A program made the position numbers and the translations under genes. A DNA stretch of 64,000 nucleotides from Dryococelus australis (taxonomy: Eukaryota; Arthropoda; Insecta; Phasmatodea; Phasmatidae), in assembly GCA_029891345.1 (NCBI GenBank), contig CM056993.1, positions 272,088,900-272,152,899 of the forward strand, written 5' to 3'. Every line of letters starts with the position of its first letter. Position 1 is the first letter of the stretch. This document shows positions 48,415 to 59,223 of this stretch, piece after piece. The notes beneath the pieces were generated by a model. That model worked only from the letters and a program-made list of their open reading frames with translations. It was not told the origin of the DNA and made no database searches.

Positions 48415-48806
48415 TATGAGTAGTCCATTTCCAAAGCGTCCCTTGTCCACAAATATGACAATTTCCAGTCATGGTCCTGCTGTTTCCTTCCTAGCCTTTG
48501 CTATGGAATGACAAATGTTTTATAGGTCAAAAACGTAGCGAAGGCCTTTTAAACGCAAGTTTAAAATTCATTCCATTTCCAAAGTAGCCCATGTCCACAA
48601 ACATAAAGTACCATTTTTTTCATTTTAAGGGGAATGCTTGGTTTCAGAAGGCTCTTATTTGTACAGACAACGTTCGTGACCAACAGTAATATCCATACCG
48701 AAAATCATACAGCCATATTAAGAAATACACTCAATATACATTTCTCGCTGTTTCCCGAGAATCAATGTACACGGGCTTGGGTCCGCTTGGAAATGGACTA
48801 CTCGTA
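48415..48806. mobile_element. MITE with GAGTAGTCCATTTCC termini
   Basis: Left TATGAGTAGTCCATTTCCAA; right, reversed, TACGAGTAGTCCATTTCCAA. About 390 bp, TA at both ends, with an internal direct repeat of the left motif near 48580 (CATTTCCAAAGTAGCCCATG). Confidence 0.75.
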
Positions 48807-48824
48807 TATATGTGTATGTACACG

Positions 48825-49190
48825 GTGTTTTTCAATACATGCCGAAATTCAAATCACGGCATCTAGGGGCGAATATAAATAAGACATCCTAGTAGCAAAA
48901 CGTTCGGAAAATTCGGCTAGAACTTTTAGATTGAAATTGAAGTTAGCAGAACAGCGCCGGGAGTCAGCAACTTCACGTACCTGCGTGCACTACAACTTGC
49001 ATATCTCGATGGCGAACTGAATCGGCGCGGTAATGCACCGACCGCCTGAACATAGGCCACCACAACAAACCACGAGCAGACACTACATCGCCAATACTGT
49101 TGTTTGTGGAAATAAAATGCAATCAACTCTGGAATCCTTTGCTGCTCAACTGCTAATATCCCATTGATCATGCTGTTTGGCACAATGTAC
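48825..49190 (-). repeat. Interspersed repeat, minus copy
   Basis: The minus strand from about 49030 (GCAGGTACGTGAAGTTGCTG) to 48825 matches the plus strand 49735-49870 (GCAGGTATGTGAAGTTGTAT; later TACTACTAGGATTTCTTATT). Both copies keep an open frame over the shared part (RRYVKL..TP.AV.LTSIS). Class unknown. Confidence 0.6.
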
Positions 49191-49218
49191 TAACAAGCAA
49201 TCACTAGCGGCGCCCACG

Positions 49219-49650
49219 TATAGTCCATTCACGGTTTCTTCGGTCTTTTTGAATCAAACTTTTGAAAAAAAATCCCCCATGCATGACGCGTTTAGTTATT
49301 TCCAACATATGTTAGGTTCCACAAGCGTTTTATACTTGTGTTCATAAAAGTTACTTTTTTCCCTGTTAAATTGAAATGTTATTCATATTTTATCTATAAA
49401 TTATAATGGTTCATTTATAAATAATTCGAACAAAAACCAGGTAGAAAATAGTTAAGTTGGCAACGCCTCGTGAGAAGTAGTCCTTATACAAAATACTGTT
49501 ACACTTAGTGCGTACGAATGCGGTGCGTTGTCCTTTGGTGTAATTCTTCTGACTTAGTTAAGCTTAGTTTGTACCAGGCAGAAAAATATCCTGGAGGTAG
49601 AACTTAGGCAGGGCTTCAGAAAAAGCTGATGTAACCGTGAATGGATTATA
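49219..49650. mobile_element. MITE with TATARTCCATTCACGGTT termini
   Basis: Left TATAGTCCATTCACGGTTTC; right, reversed, TATAATCCATTCACGGTTAC. About 430 bp. A fragment of the same family lies at 20190-20255. Confidence 0.75.
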
Positions 49651-49679
49651 TCTCGAGTTTATGGTGTCTATGTACAAGC

Positions 49680-49880
49680 GCTCTCCGCATGGCGCGTCAT
49701 TACGTTCGCCTTCATTATATGCAACTTGTAATGGACGCAGGTATGTGAAGTTGTATACTCCCGCCGCTGTTTCGCTAACATCAATTTCAGTTTTAAAATA
49801 CCAGATGAATTTTATGAACATTTTACTACTAGGATTTCTTATTTGTATTGCCTCATATATGGGGCTGAATTCAACCGACA
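49680..49880 (+). repeat. Interspersed repeat, plus copy
   Basis: Inverted relative to 48825-49030, so the two copies face each other across the 49.2-kb MITE. Confidence 0.6.
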
Positions 49881-50119
49881 AACTAAGTGATGTGATTTAT
49901 TTTACAAAATCATGTGGGAAATATATAGAACTCTTTACACCTAACCTAATTAATAAGGTAAATACGAGCTCTTGATAATCGAGATTTCAAACTGTACTTT
50001 TGTAAAATATCAGAAACGAGTAAAAATCGAATTACAATTCAATGATCACTGTTTTATGTTATCAGGATCTTTAACCCAACAGCTAAGTCTTATAATACCG
50101 CTTACCACAACGAAAATAA

Positions 50120-50285
50120 TAGCTGGGGCGACACAATATTACTGCAATACATTTTTGTTACCAACAGGAATAATGAAAGTTTGCTGCTGGTTTATTGAGT
50201 AGTATGACCTAATTAACAAGAATCGCACTCTTGTTGAAACTGCCCAGGACCCATCATTTTCGTGTAAAATGCGCATAAAGATTCT
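50120..50285 (+). repeat. Interspersed repeat pair, plus member
   Basis: TTTATTGAGTAGTATGACCT and neighbouring sequence match the minus strand at 50925-51065 (TTGATTGAGCAGTATGACCT). The shared frame reads like MKV.C..IE.YDL.NKN in both. Confidence 0.6.
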
Positions 50286-50417
50286 GCTGCAGCTATACAG
50301 AATATAGAAGGTAGGCAACACTTTCTGCATGCGTCTGTGGTAAGCTGCTGTGCCCACTGCGTCGACGATGGTGGCAGACATTTTTAACACGTGCTGTAAA
50401 CAACATGTGCCATCCAA

Positions 50418-50807
50418 TAGAGCCTGTTCACGATAAAATGAGCACTTTTCAAAGCCCTGCTTACGATCTATTTGTGTACACATTGTGTATTCTTCCGCCT
50501 TATGTCAAATTAACATTGTCATGGGCCCCATCACTCTATTTATGCGTTGGTCAAATGAAACCGCGACATTACTAAGAAAGTAAATAATTTACAAATTTGA
50601 TCATTTTTTCACTTCGATGCATTTAAAAAAGCAGAAAATGAAAGCAATAATTTTAAGTTATCATAAATGGTAACTGCTCTTTTTATTCGACGTTAAGATA
50701 TGGAACTACTTTCCCGTCATAGCTGCCAACTTTACTGGGCGCATGTCACTCGGTGACTTTTTTCTAAGGTTGATTTCCAAAGTGCTCACTTTATCGTGAA
50801 TAGCCTA
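50418..50807. mobile_element. MITE, GGCTGTTCACGATAAA family, long form
   Basis: Left CCTGTTCACGATAAAATGAG, right CTCACTTTATCGTGAATAGC, 390 bp, TA flanks. It sits between the two inverted repeat members at 50.1 and 50.9 kb. Confidence 0.85.
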
Positions 50808-50924
50808 TAATAAGCTTACTGCACTGAAGCTGCCCATTCCTTTCTAGCGGTAGTCAATGTGTGATTCCCTGCAGTAAGCATTTATATTGCTTACGTGCCT
50901 AAAGTTGTGTGTGCGTTTTGCACG

Positions 50925-51090
50925 AAAACAGTGGGTCCCGGGCATTTGTAACCAGAGGAGCAGTTTTTGTTCACTAGGTCATACTGCTCAATCAACTGGC
51001 ATCGAACTTTCATAATTATTGACGATAAGTTGTTGCCTGCAATAAGAGGGGTGTTACCTCTGTTGTTTTCATTTCTGTTTCGCCCTATAC
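50925..51090 (-). repeat. Interspersed repeat pair, minus member
   Basis: Inverted partner of 50120-50285. The minus-strand frame contains IEQYDLVNKNCSSGYKCPGP. Function unknown. Confidence 0.6.
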
Positions 51091-51308
51091 ATACATATAA
51101 CAGAAACATAGAAAGAGCTACACATCTCAAGTGACAAAACATTTTTTTGCAATTGAGTCTATCTGCGAAAAAAAAAAAATGATTTTCTGAACCTTGCATG
51201 CTTGGCAGCTAACAGGCGAATATTTTGATGGTTAAGACAGACATTTCTCTCATAGTGGCGATTTAAAACGCACGGCGATGTGTTCGAATTAAGTTGGAGA
51301 ATCTAATT

Positions 51309-51490
51309 GGCTGTGAGTTGGAAGGCGATAGTAAGCTGAGAACTGGTTGCTGGAAGGAGGAAGTTATGCGTGATGAGCAGGAAGGATGAAGTTCCATGTG
51401 AGCTGGAAGATTGTAGTTCCATGTGAGCTGGAAGATTGTAGTTCCATGTGAGCTGGAATATTATAGTTACCTGTGAGCTGGAAGGTGGTC
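51309..51490. repeat. 25-bp minisatellite built from an exon-intron junction
   Basis: Units of 25 bp of the type GTTCCATGTGAGCTGGAAGA + TTGTA begin at 51391, 51416 and 51441. A fourth, starting at 51466, contains the end of the last recognised HAO exon and its donor. More diverged units extend to about 51309. On the minus strand the functional unit reads TTCCAGCTCACAGGTAAC; the duplicated units read CACATGGAAC in place of CACAGGTAAC, so they lack the GT donor. Confidence 0.85.
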
Positions 51491-51699
51491 TCGAGCTCCC
51501 ATTGGAGGATGGAGAGCACGTTGGCGACTCCTCGCTCGCCGCTGTGAGCCAGGCCCCAGAGGGCCGGCCGACCGACGAACGCCATCCTGGCTCCCAGGGC
51601 GAGCGCCTTGAAGACGTCCGTACCCTGGGTCACTCCTCCGTCCATGTACACTTCCACCTTGTCGCCCACGGCCCGCACCACCTCGGGGAGCGCCTCAAT
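51471..51699 (-). CDS. HAO1: Hydroxyacid oxidase exon (C-terminal FMN-binding part)
   Basis: This exon of the FMN-dependent 2-hydroxyacid oxidase gene starts after acceptor TGTTGCAG and ends at donor CACAG|GTAACT. It has 229 nt, beginning in phase 0 and leaving one base for the next exon. It encodes [38 protein letters not shown] and [11 protein letters not shown], the strand-helix segments that hold the FMN phosphate (DGG and VGRP motifs). The last residues, [13 protein letters not shown], correspond to the final helix before the family's C-terminal tail. The terminal exon, which should carry that short tail, was not identified at lower coordinates. The exon is much more GC-rich than its flanks. 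The donor lies inside a minisatellite made of copies of itself. Confidence 0.92.
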
Positions 51700-53787
51700 C
51701 TGCAACACCACACACACACACATACTGTCTTCACTCTGTCAATTATTGATGGCCAAGCCGGCGAACTACCCCTCTCATAAAACTTTTCCCATGGCTCATG
51801 AAAGTTAAATTTTTTCCCTACCATGGAAAGTGATTCCTCTTTCTGAAGAGTAATAGTGTATAATGATAATGATTGATGAGCCTTGCCGTTCCCACGTACA
51901 AAATATAACAACTATGTTTTTTGCCTGCTTCAGATGAAAAGTAATGACTGAAATATACGCCAGGCCATAAATGACTAAGATATAATATCAAAACCCAGGT
52001 TTTCGATTGGCACAAAATTTCGTGTCGCCTCTGGTGTACTTCGTTTTACACCGGGCACGATTAGAAACGCATAACTCTTCAGTTCGTTCATAACGTGAAA
52101 ACTAGGACGTATTTCCGTCACCAGATATCAGCCACTTCGCTGAAAAACGCGAATCTCCGAAACTTTCTAATCCAATAAAATAAAGTTTAATCCTCTATCT
52201 CTCAGCAAAAAGCTTAATTCGCACCCTGTCTATCTTGCCAGCTCTGCAGTTTTCTGTAGTCACAGCAGCACGACGAGTACGATACGACGTCAGAGCACGA
52301 CGAGATGTCATATGACAGGTTATTCAGTAATCTAAATACCCCGACAATATCTGCCCGATGAGTGTGGTACTTGGCTGTTGTAAAATCATATGAAGGCAAG
52401 CCACCCAAACAATATACATATTTACGACATTAAACTAACGACAAAGTGAATGATTCTTTGCTCTTGGCAATATTTCATTACATTCGGGAGGAAAATATTT
52501 TATTTAAAAACAAAACGGAACGTGATTTTGGCACTGACACGACGGAAGGTAGAAATAGAATCTACTTGTGTCGTGCCGTCAGATCTACGATTTTGTCGGA
52601 CTGACCTTGCTTCCTATTGGCTGACACTAAATTTTCCTCGTATCGGTACAGCCGTGTCGTGCTTGTCGTGCTATTTATTACAACTTTTGAAGAGAAATTA
52701 ATTTATTAACTGCATAAGCTTATTATATAAGTTTATATAAATAGTGCAAAAGGAAAATATTTTATACAGAAGAAATGATTTTCAAGAATATTAAATAACC
52801 TGAGTAACTTCAATGAATAGCCAAATGTTAATGCGGTTTCTAGCTAATGTTTAAGCATTGTTTTTGGGGGGGGCGTAAGGTAGGTTTACGATTAAAGACT
52901 GAAGAATTAATAATTGTACTTAATGACTCGAAAAGCACACAGAAAATGAACATATAAGAAGATTTGCAGTTTATGATCGAAATAGCAACTGTTAAGTCTA
53001 GCCAATCAGAATCGTAGGAGACGAAAGCAACTGACATAACCTGGAAATCTGGACTAGAGTGGAGAGTATTTACAAATATTTAATTATTTGTGGTTACTGA
53101 TTGTGTAATCGTTTTGAAAAACTCGTGATATCTTATAGAAGGGGAAGCCGATGACTACATTGGGCATTTACATCAATACATCCTAAAAGGTTAATTAAAG
53201 TGAATTTAATAACCTCTTCCACGAAAGAAAACATGACCATGAACAATACTTTAAATTAAGAGGGTACTGTCTCTCGATTAAAATAGTTACTATCATACGT
53301 TTCACAATATAACATAACATAAATACAAGCTGTAAATACAGTTTCTCGCCAAAAACAAATGTCACTGGGCTCTGATTGGCTAAATTGTCTTGACTTGTAT
53401 TTAATATATAAAATTTAACGATATCTTAAGTCACGCCAAGATCGCACACGACCCGTCAAGACCAGCACACGACAGTCATAAACTAATACCCGTGAATACA
53501 TTGAACCATATCTTAAGGACACGGCACACTTTTTCTGTTAAGTCAATCGTAAACCCACCTTTAATTACTCAGTACATTGGTTTAGTTTCATTTCATTTGT
53601 TTTTGTTTTTATATTAATTTCTCTATTAGTTCTCGAGATAAGTAAAACATCTATAATACTAATAACGTCACCGAACATAAATTACAACCAACACAGGGAT
53701 AGCACATGATAATTTCGCATTCTCATTCGAAAAATAATCTCGTAACACGTTTATAAGTATGGGAGACTAGGTGAAAGTAGAACTGAC
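51700..53787. other. HAO intron; no further exon recognised
   Basis: 2,088-bp intron. Contains a short inverted motif pair (GGTAGGTTTACGATT at about 52870 and its reverse complement AATCGTAAACCCACC at about 53546) that may mark the ends of a MITE-like insertion. A G run is at 52864-52872. Confidence 0.5.
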
Positions 53788-53920
53788 GGCTGCAGGAGCG
53801 CCGTCCACTTGTCTGCCGCCGTGGTTGGACACGAATATGGCTGCCACTCCCAGATCGGCGCCCTTGATGGCGTCCTCCGCTGTCAAGATTCCTTTCAGCA
53901 CGATGGGTAGCTTCGTGATG
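53788..53920 (-). CDS. HAO1: Hydroxyacid oxidase exon with catalytic histidine
   Basis: A 133-nt exon between acceptor GTGTTACAG and donor GCC|GTCAGT. One base completes a Ser codon shared with the upstream exon, and it ends in phase 0. It encodes ITKLPIVLKGILTAEDA, GVAAIFVSNHGGRQVDGAPA. The Lys of VLKGIL contacts FMN, and the His and Arg of SNHGGRQ are the active-site base and substrate carboxylate ligand in this family; all are present. The donor GTCAGT is a weaker variant but gives the exact family spacing into the next exon (APAA followed by IEALPE). Confidence 0.93.
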
Positions 53921-53999
53921 CTGTAACACGCACAGTGAGGCATACCCCATCGCAAACCTGCAGCTACAACACAGCTTCATGTACAGGGACAGTGAGTAA

Positions 54000-54105
54000 G
54001 TGAAGAGATTTGGACGGTTCCTAACATTGAGGTCTTGAGAGCCGATGAGGGTGATTGAGGTGAGTATGGAGCAGCGCCACACGGGGGCCATCGTGGCCCC
54101 CAACA
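54000..54105 (-). mobile_element. SINE family 1, rearranged fragment in HAO intron
   Basis: Contains the 3' core (TGAGGTCTTGAGAGCCGATG on the plus strand, with GGTGATTGAGGTGAGTATGG) joined directly to a head-like GGGGCCATCGTGGCCCC. The middle part, including box B, is deleted. Confidence 0.65.
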
Positions 54106-54219
54106 GGAACAGTCTTCCAACATACAATATCACGAGAATCCAAAGCAGACAAGTAGTTATATGAGCGATTAGGCATATTATAATGTTTACGGAAGAAACA
54201 GAACTCCAACACACCACTA

Positions 54220-54453
54220 TAGGCTGTTCACGGTAAAGTGAGCATTTTTTAAGGCCTTTCTAAATTTTTCCTTTTATCTAATTTCCATCTTCCTGCTGCT
54301 TTTTAATATAAACATTGCAATGTGACCAATAAACACAGTATATACACTACCCTCAAAATGTGATGCTTGAGGCAGCAATAAGATATATTTATTAGTGGCT
54401 AATGCCTGTTAGAAGGGCCTTAAAAAAGTGCTCACTTTACCGTGAACAGCCTA
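54220..54453. mobile_element. MITE, GGCTGTTCACGGTAAA family, short form
   Basis: TATAGGCTGTTCACGGTAAA at left, TTTACCGTGAACAGCCTATA at right, 234 bp, in an intron of the oxidase gene. Near twin of the 39.2-kb copy at the termini. Confidence 0.9.
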
Positions 54454-54804
54454 TACAAGCTTTAGCAGTCATACGTTGAAGTCCAAAACGAAACATGAAA
54501 TATAACATAATACTTCAACACTTAAGCTTTACAACAGAAGTTATTGTCGTCCTTAGCTGCATCATAATTAGCACTCACAATATTACGATACACCCTACCT
54601 GGATAATAACCACTTCTTAATAATCTCTTTCTGTACATTTTGGAATACAAGTTCTCCTAACCTAACACAACTGCTTCGCGTCCGTGATCGGTGATTCACT
54701 GTTCTCCCTGAATCACTGTCAGTGGATAATTAATAGTGAAAAGTAACTGTCTCCTCTCCTTCACTTTTGTCAGCGCCTGAAAACAAATAAGTAACTTAAA
54801 ACCA

Positions 54805-54885
54805 CAATACACCGCAAGGGTGTATTGTCCCTAAACATCACCTTACAGGTGGAGTAGTTCACTACCAATTGTCACAGTAAAAATA
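54805..54885. repeat. Short interspersed repeat
   Basis: GGTGTATTGTCCCTAAACAT and CACCTTACAGGTG match 22377-22440. Confidence 0.6.
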
Positions 54886-55144
54886 TGAGTGTGTTTTACG
54901 TGCGTCACATGGCTACGTCATGAATCACAATACCTCTGTTGACAGATCACTTTTGTCACTGCCCCAACCTGCATATATTATAACGATCGCACTGACTGAC
55001 ATGCATCCAATGAATTTGGTATCGACAAAGGGAAAGAAACTCCAGATGTTGGATACTAAAATTAATGTTTTCGTTATATTTTTAATGCTCACAAGTTGTA
55101 AGAATACTCAAATTTGTGAAATATTTATTTCTTAATATGTGTTA

Positions 55145-55288
55145 CAGTTTCGCTTGAACGACGCATGAATAAAGGAACGAAGCCATGGCAATGTTAATTC
55201 TACGTGTGGTGGAAGGATACGTAATGTGCATGCAAGCATGTCTTAAGCAGGGCTTCCTGAACTGCTCAGTTTACCGTGGACAGCTTAT
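55145..55288. mobile_element. MITE, GGCTGTTCACGRTAAA family, truncated
   Basis: Only the right half remains: ACGACGCATGAATAAAGGAA, CCATGGCAATGTTAATT, and the end TCAGTTTACCGTGGACAGC. The left terminus is missing. Confidence 0.7.
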
Positions 55289-55809
55289 AGCTTACTGCCG
55301 CTCTCCGTAAACCAACTTCTAGCATCTGCTTTGAATCGGAGTGAAATACCTGCTTATAACGCTGGAGTCGAAACTAGGATTAGAATACTTTGTTTCCGAG
55401 GATTCCTATTTTCCCCACGAACTTCTCCTCCCAATAGGCAACCCACACACAACGTTCTCCCTCTCAGGCAGTGTTCCAAATAGTCAGAATATTTACTCTC
55501 GCGCAATCTCAATCGGAAGTGAACAGTTGTAAATTAAGGATGACTTAACTAGGTGTGAGAAATACTGGTATCTAAAACAGAAATAACTTTCGTGCTACAT
55601 AAAATATTGAAATTTTGAATTAATATATAATATAGAAAAAGGTAGGGACTGGCAATGTAACCATTTTACAATATATTATTTTGTTAAGTGCGAAAGAACA
55701 AGAACTATTCAAGTTACGAAATTTGAAAAGGTTTTAATACGTGTACATTGCAATCAAATAGGCACTGTGTTGGCCATATAGTCTTCATAACTTGAGGCGA
55801 CTTACATAC

Positions 55810-55938
55810 CTTTTGAGCCACTTGACGTCTTCCCAAGTGAGTTTGGGATCGAACAAAGAAAGGGCGTACTCGTTTATTCCAGAACCTCCTTTGGAGTCAC
55901 ATATTTCAGTTGCACAGTCTCCTGTGAAGTTGGCCAAC
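55810..55938 (-). CDS. HAO1: Hydroxyacid oxidase exon (loop-4 region)
   Basis: A 129-nt exon between acceptor TTTTTGCAG and donor AAAAG|GTATGT. It takes one base for a codon shared with the upstream exon and gives two to the next. It encodes LANFTGDCATEICDSKGGSG, INEYALSLFDPKLTWEDVKW then LK. The second half (DPxLxWEDVKWLK) is strongly conserved in the family. The first half corresponds to the variable active-site loop, where low similarity is expected. Phases join seamlessly to both neighbours. Confidence 0.9.
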
Positions 55939-57642
55939 CTGCAAAAACAACGCAATAACTTTATATTGCCTTTAATAAAGAAAATTGGTACTGCATTTAG
56001 TTAATGCTGTTTAAAATATCACTCGATAATGCTAGAGTATACACAAAGTTTCAGGACAAATCCAAGTATGTAAGTGACAACAAAACCAGAGGCATTTAAA
56101 TAATCAGCCGTAGCAGCTAGTACACACGCATTCCCGGAGTTATTTTCCCATTATTTCTTCATGTGCTTAAACTGATTTATTAGCTTAGATATTGAATGGT
56201 AGTCGTTTTGCCACCGAAGGTGCTTAATAACAATTTTTGAGGGACCCATTTATTTTCCATTTCTTATGGTTTTTCTTATTTCGATTCTATAATTCTTACC
56301 TCATGCTCTCTCGCTTCAGAAGCGGTATTGGCGCAGCATGGATTGTTGAAAGTGACAGAATGACTAAAACGGGGGTACCCCGAGGAAAGAATTAAGAGAT
56401 CATGAGACATAAAATAAACCTTAAAACGCGTTTATTGACGTTCGTGAGTGTTTGTAGCCAACACAGAGAAGACTAGAAATGGCAACCATTGAAAATGGCT
56501 TACACGAGATTTGTGAGCAAATATTATGTAAGAGTGATTTTGTTAGATATAGGATGTTCACGATAGAGTGACCGTGCTTCAATAAGGTGATAACGACGGA
56601 GACAAAGGAGTTCCATTTTTGAAGGTTGAATCGAAGGTTTGCTAAGCTCAACTTTGTGCATATTAAAATTAACTATTTTGTTATCTGTTTTTTATTCATA
56701 TAAGTTTAAGAACAATCAAATTTGTTAAACATTTACTTTCATGGCAGTTTAATGATTTCACTTACTCGCCGCATAAATTAGGTGATCAGGTCCGTGGCAA
56801 TGTTAATTGTACATAAGTTGGCAGATATGCCAACTTATATATGTTCATACAAGCAAATCTTAATAAAATACGTATGTACGTCGTAAGATATGCCTCGATA
56901 TAAATGCATCCGATTGGCTGAAAATTTACTCACAAACTTGACAAACTTTTTTTTTTAGTACAGGAGCGGACCTAAATATGTTCATCTAAACTGATTTTCG
57001 TCTTCGACGCTAATGTCAAATTCGCATATTTCAATAACTATGTAACGTGTGTTTGGACTCCGTTTTAACCTCATACCAGCGTTATAGTAAATATGTGGGT
57101 TAGAGGTTAAAACCCACGTTTAAAAGTGCATAACTTGATTACATAGTATTTTCGGTACAACTTTGCCAAAAGTAATTTTTATATTATTTCAAGTAATTTA
57201 TTTTCAGTAAACAGAGTGTTAGCGTTATTGACAGTCATGTGGGAAGCCTACTGTCTTGTATTGTATGGGATTTACCTATCCTGAGGCTGAAAGAATTATC
57301 CCGTGTGGACATAGGACGGCACGTCATATATCCCGCATTTGAGACTTGTTCGAAAATAAACTGATAATTAATAAACTGAGTGACAGTAATTTACCACTTC
57401 CCCGATCTACTCTAATGCACCTACGCAACGGCCACAGATGCATAGTTACAACTGACGTTGACAAGTGGCAGGCATACGTCAACAAGTGCATTCGTGGGAG
57501 TGACGCTTACCGAGATACGTCCAAAATCTTTCCTTGCAGTGTGTGTTGCTGCAGAGTACGTTTTAAAGCCGATTAAACCTGAAACTCAAATCGCACTGAA
57601 TTATGACTACCTATTGTTGCAACTAATATTTTACTGTCTGCA

Positions 57643-57810
57643 GAGCTCCTGTGGCGCAGTCGGTTGGTGTGCCACCGATCTGGGGTGCAGGAAGCTCTAG
57701 GTCCGTATCCCGAGTGAAGCACGGGTGTTAATGTAAGTAAGGTTAACGATAGTCTGTGAGCTGTCCCCTGCTAAGCTTTCAAGCATAAAACCGGGGGCGT
57801 TAAAAAAAAA
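57643..57810 (+). mobile_element. tRNA-derived SINE (family 2) head
   Basis: AGCTCCTGTGGCGCAGTCGG (box A) and GGTCCGTATCCCGAG (box B) lie about 60 bp apart, as in a tRNA-derived RNA polymerase III promoter. Downstream GGGGGCGTTAAAAAAAAAAA ends the block. A separate tail-like region follows to 58260. Confidence 0.7.
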
Positions 57811-57989
57811 AAGCCCTTTACAATTATAATTTTGATGTATACATTCAGGAGAAATTGTGTCTGATGTGTGTATAACATTGACTTTTGCAAATTACGAAAG
57901 ATATCTACCCCGCAGATGAAATTCGTAAGCTAAATTATGACTGTGGCAAAATAGTATTTTCCTTATAAAATTGTAACAAAATCTTTTTG

Positions 57990-58262
57990 ATATTCCTGTT
58001 TTTTATGTTATGTCCAAAATGTTAATGTTTATGTCTAAATGGTTTTGTCGTGTGTAAACATAATGTTTTATGTCCAAATGGTTTGTTATGTGTAAACTTT
58101 TTTTTTGTTACTAGGATAAGCAATGCTACTATTATGTGCTGTTACTATGTTAAGCAATTATCGTTATTATGTTAGGCAATTAATGTAAAATGACAAAACC
58201 CATATATCTTAAGAGAATTCTTACTGGGGATCAAAAGGTGGATAGCAAATAAATAAATAAAA
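57990..58262 (+). repeat. Retroelement-like 3' tail with (AAAT)n end
   Basis: Repeated TTATGTCCAAATGGTTTTGT / TTATGTCTAAATGG segments, then ACTGGGGATCAAAAGGTGGA and TAGCAAATAAATAAATAAAA. The AAAT-rich end looks like the 3' terminus of a non-LTR element. It could be the 3' part of the SINE starting at 57643. Confidence 0.4.
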
Positions 58263-58298
58263 AGTAGTTCCGCAGGCTTTCGCGGTCATTGTCGTCAA

Positions 58299-58478
58299 TT
58301 TGCAGGCTTCTGGATTTGAGCCGCGTCGAGAATTTCTTCTCCAAAGTTTCGAGGGTCGTTGCAGTTGCCATCATCAGGGAACGATACCTGACCAATTGAA
58401 GACAGTCAAATTATGGAATAGTACATATTGGTCAGGTATCGTTCCCACGGCGCGGCTCAAACCCAGAAGCCTACAAAT
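58299..58478. mobile_element. Foldback element, 180 bp
   Basis: CAATTTGCAGGCTTCTGGAT at the left pairs with CCCAGAAGCCTACAAATTG at the right. Inside, GGGAACGATACCTGACCAAT pairs with ATTGGTCAGGTATCGTTCCC. The two paired blocks make a nearly complete snap-back structure. Confidence 0.85.
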
Positions 58479-58637
58479 TGAAATAAAAAGTAAATAAATA
58501 GTTGCACCCTGTGTGATCAGTTGTGAGAAATTTCCGGTACGACAACTGCGGTGAAGTTGCCAGGACTAGAGGGAAGAAGAACAGTGGAGTGTTGAGAGTG
58601 TAATGACGAGGGGGGGGGGGGAGGCGACGGAGCTCAC

Positions 58638-58772
58638 CTGAGGTGTGAAGGCAGCTTGAACTCGTTGCGGACGATGCAACGCCGGATGCCGAAAATGGGC
58701 GCGTCCACAGTGAGCACGAGGACAGTGAAGCCCGCCCGCTCCACCCGCCTCACCAGCTCCAGCGTCAACTCC
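58638..58772 (-). CDS. HAO1: Hydroxyacid oxidase exon (TVD motif)
   Basis: A 135-nt exon between acceptor GGGCGCAG and donor CTCAG|GTGAGC, with one shared base at the start and two at the end. It encodes ELTLELVRRVERAGFTVLVL, TVDAPIFGIRR and EFKLPSHL. TVDxP is the conserved FMN-contact strand, and RN.FKLP.HL precedes the active-site loop. It is the most upstream exon found; the N-terminal ~140 residues (first FMN strand and YSSGA/QLY blocks) must lie in exons beyond 58772, and I found none up to 64000. GC content is high. A G13 run lies directly downstream in the intron. Confidence 0.92.
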
Positions 58773-58906
58773 CTGCGCCCAAGCAACACACTGCCTCTAC
58801 TAACACTCTTCAAGGCGCAAGCAAAACATTGCTTTTAAGGACACTATATCGGCTCTTGATTAGAAAAAAACATTTACCATGATTCAGGCGTAAATATAAG
58901 TATTAT

Positions 58907-59223
58907 CAAGGGCGTATCCAGAATTTTCTTTCGGGCGGGGGAATGGGGGGGAACTGGCTATTTTTTTCCCCTCGTTCATTCAGAAAACGAAGTTTGTATG
59001 TATAAGATGTAATCATATGTGTGGTTAGTAACAAATAAATAAATATAATTATTGCCATTTTAATATAGGGTGTAAAAATGTGTGGCATGGAGTTAATAAC
59101 AAATATATAAATATAACGATTGACATTTTGATAATTGGGTTTTAAAAATTTGTGTCATTTCGGAGGGGGGGGGGGCTGCAGCCCTCTCAGCCCCCTAACC
59201 CCCCCCCCCTGGAAACCACCCTG
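58907..59223. mobile_element. hAT-type MITE with perfect 8-bp target duplication
   Basis: Begins CAAGGGCGTATCCAGAATTT, ends CTGGAAACCACCCTG (reverse CAGGGTGGTTTCCAG). AGTATTAT flanks both sides (58899-58906 and 59224-59231). The interior has G-rich and C-rich blocks near the ends (GGGGGGGGCTGCAGCCCTC). 317 bp, no coding capacity. Confidence 0.9.

Larger units (their letters stand above)
55939..58637. other. HAO intron with repeat insertions
   Basis: 2,699-bp intron. It holds a diverged copy of the GGCTGTTCACGRTAAA MITE (about 56547-56880, start TATAGGATGTTCACGATAG), a second SINE family, an LTR-less retroelement-like tail and a foldback element, all listed separately. An unrecognised frame lies at 57346-57576. 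Confidence 0.55.

Noticed and set aside
51448-51808. Plus-strand frames with protein-like composition at 51448-51808
   Set aside because: Antisense to the oxidase exon; the GC-rich exon leaves both strands open.
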